Positions 4,562-5,696 of a stretch of DNA of 5,696 bases are shown in pieces. The DNA is taken from NCBI GenBank assembly GCA_007129695.1, contig SKVA01000457.1, positions 1-5,696 of the forward strand, written 5' to 3'. The notes under the pieces are model-generated. The model did no database searches. It saw nothing but the letters and a program-made list of their open reading frames with translations, and was not told where the DNA came from. The translations under genes and the position numbers were made by a program. Every line of letters starts with the position of its first letter. Position 1 is the stretch's first letter. Source of the stretch: Spirochaetaceae bacterium. GTDB lineage: Bacteria; Spirochaetota; Spirochaetia; DSM-27196; SLST01.

Positions 4562-5696
4562 TGCCCAACGCCGCTTCGGGCATTCGGGTGGAATCCGCAC
4601 AGAGCGGAGACGCAACGCTGGTCATCGATGGCCGCTACGTCCACAGCCGACACGACCCGAGGCGGGAAGCCGAACGCGCGATGGCGGCACTGTGCCGCCG
4701 CGAGCCCGCCGCCGTGCTTCTGGTCGGTATCGGGCTCGGTTACGCCGCAGCCGAAATACTGGCGAAGACCTCAGTAACCCGTGTAGTCGCGTACGAGCCC
4801 GATACGGCGGTTGTGCGGCTTGCCGCTGACGGGCCGCTGGCAGGCTACGCGGAATCGGCCCGTGTTGTGGTCGTTTCTACTCCCGAGGAGCTCGAACAGG
4901 CGCTGCCGCGCCTATGCTCCGACGGCTTCGAGACCGTCATCCAGCCCGGTCGGTTCGCGTCGACTCCGGAAGCGATGGCGGAAGCCGCACGGGTCGAGGC
5001 TGCCTTCCGCGGTAGGCTCGACATCAACCGCAACACGCTCGAACGCTTCGGTCGACTCTGGGTACGCAACCTCTGCCGAAACCTTCCGAGACTCGCGGGT
5101 GGACTCGGGGTCGACGCACTCGCCGGCCGTCTGGACGGCGTTCACGCCGTCCTGGTTGCCGCAGGCCCCACGCTCGACCAGGCACTCGAGCTGCTGCCCG
5201 AGTTCGCCCGCCGGTGCGTGATCGTCGCGGTAGACACCGCAATCGGCCCCTGCCTTCGCGCAGGCGTGACACCCGACATCGCGGTCGTCGTCGATCCGCA
5301 GTACTGGAACGCGCGTCACCTGGATCGGGTAATGCTGACCGGTACGCTACTGGTGTCCGAGACCTCAGCGCACCCGTCGGTGTTCCGTTCGTTCACGGCT
5401 CCGCACTTCTTCTGTTCGAGCGTCTTCCCGCTCGGTCAAAGCTACGAAGAGGTGCTTGGCCGGTTCGGTCCGCTCGGTGCGGGTGGATCGGTCGCGACGA
5501 GCGCGTGGGATCTGGTGCGGCTGCTCGGATGCAGTTCGGTCTACGTAGCGGGGCTCGATCTGGGGTTCCCGAACGGGGCAACCCACTGCCGCGACAGCTT
5601 CTTTGAGCGCCTTGCGATTGGCATCGCGACGCGGGTGCAACCGGCCGAGCGCGTCGTGTTCCGCTACGCGTGGGATGCCGATGCAGCGCGCGTGCC
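4561..5696 (+). CDS. DUF115 / 6-hydroxymethylpterin pyrophosphokinase MptE-like (Maf-type) protein, 3' truncated by window edge
   Basis: Member of the DUF115/MAF_flag10 family. Maf proteins in flagellated bacteria are linked to glycosylation of flagellin, and archaeal MptE relatives transfer pyrophosphate to hydroxymethylpterin. The reaction of this one is unknown. The frame is open from GTG 4561 through the last base, 378 complete codons with no stop. The N-terminal part has VHSRHDPRREAER (about 27-39) and a nucleotide-fold-like glycine loop G56-I-G-L-G60-Y, then YEPD (78-81). The DUF115 core begins near 196 with VLVAAGPTLDQA (G202-P203). It continues with D245-P-Q after a hydrophobic strand, LGAGGSVATSAWDL (about 305-318), and AGLDLGFPNGATHC with D333 and H342. 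The position of conserved Asp and His follows the family. No signal peptide is seen, so it is probably cytoplasmic. The start overlaps the PBP stop by one base (TAGTG), with GGAG upstream, implying co-transcription and coupling. The family is confident and the substrate is not. Confidence 0.88.
   Translation, partial: MPNAASGIRVESAQSGDATLVIDGRYVHSRHDPRREAERAMAALCRREPAAVLLVGIGLGYAAAEILAKTSVTRVVAYEPDTAVVRLAADGPLAGYAESARVVVVSTPEELEQALPRLCSDGFETVIQPGRFASTPEAMAEAARVEAAFRGRLDINRNTLERFGRLWVRNLCRNLPRLAGGLGVDALAGRLDGVHAVLVAAGPTLDQALELLPEFARRCVIVAVDTAIGPCLRAGVTPDIAVVVDPQYWNARHLDRVMLTGTLLVSETSAHPSVFRSFTAPHFFCSSVFPLGQSYEEVLGRFGPLGAGGSVATSAWDLVRLLGCSSVYVAGLDLGFPNGATHCRDSFFERLAIGIATRVQPAERVVFRYAWDADAARV

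Noticed and set aside
4148..4615. 155-codon minus-strand open frame over the PBP/DUF115 junction
   Set aside because: It is antisense to two identified genes and has no motif or ribosome binding site that I can see.
1..5696. Mobile elements, CRISPR arrays or defence genes
   Set aside because: No transposase or integrase motifs, no terminal inverted repeats flanking a gene, no target duplications and no regularly spaced direct repeats were seen.

Overview
The window comes from a GC-rich bacterial chromosome and holds parts of four genes, all with recognisable families. From left to right they are the 3' part of secA (+), a LysM/M23 metallopeptidase (-), a class B penicillin-binding protein with a C-terminal PASTA domain (+), and the 5' part of a DUF115/MptE-like (Maf-type) protein (+). 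Nothing suggests phage, transposon, plasmid or CRISPR content. This looks like a core envelope-biogenesis neighbourhood. The lineage cannot be fixed from the sequence. A DUF115 protein with the 'RYVHSRHDPxREAER' N-terminal signature, a LysM/M23 peptidase with one membrane anchor, a SecA with a zinc-binding tail and the wording of the SecA C-terminal half would fit a high-GC member of the Spirochaetota, but that is an inference.

Layout. SecA (1-1236) runs in from the left edge and converges on the M23 gene, with only 22 bases between the two stop codons. The M23 gene reads leftward. Its secure coding part begins near 2260, although an open frame continues to 2695. Bases 2261-2686 separate it from the divergent PBP gene (GTG at 2687). 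The PBP stop overlaps the GTG of the DUF115 gene by one base (TAGTG), so these two genes very likely form an operon, which continues past the right edge.

Function. SecA drives Sec-dependent export. The M23 protein is predicted to be an anchored murein hydrolase with two LysM peptidoglycan-binding domains, a membrane segment and a complete zinc site. The PBP is predicted to be a murein transpeptidase of the FtsI/SpoVD type. Divergent pairing of a murein hydrolase and a murein synthase is functionally coherent. DUF115 proteins are linked to glycosylation of flagellin or surface structures, so its coupling to the PBP is the less expected association.

The most interesting part is the divergent spacer 2261-2686. 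By hand count it is more GC-rich than the neighbouring coding sequence, shows no three-base periodicity, contains a chain of short perfect inverted repeats, and ends in what looks like two overlapping, opposed -10 elements. It could be a long structured 5' leader of the M23 gene, but the sequence alone does not establish that. I found no convincing new biological system here.
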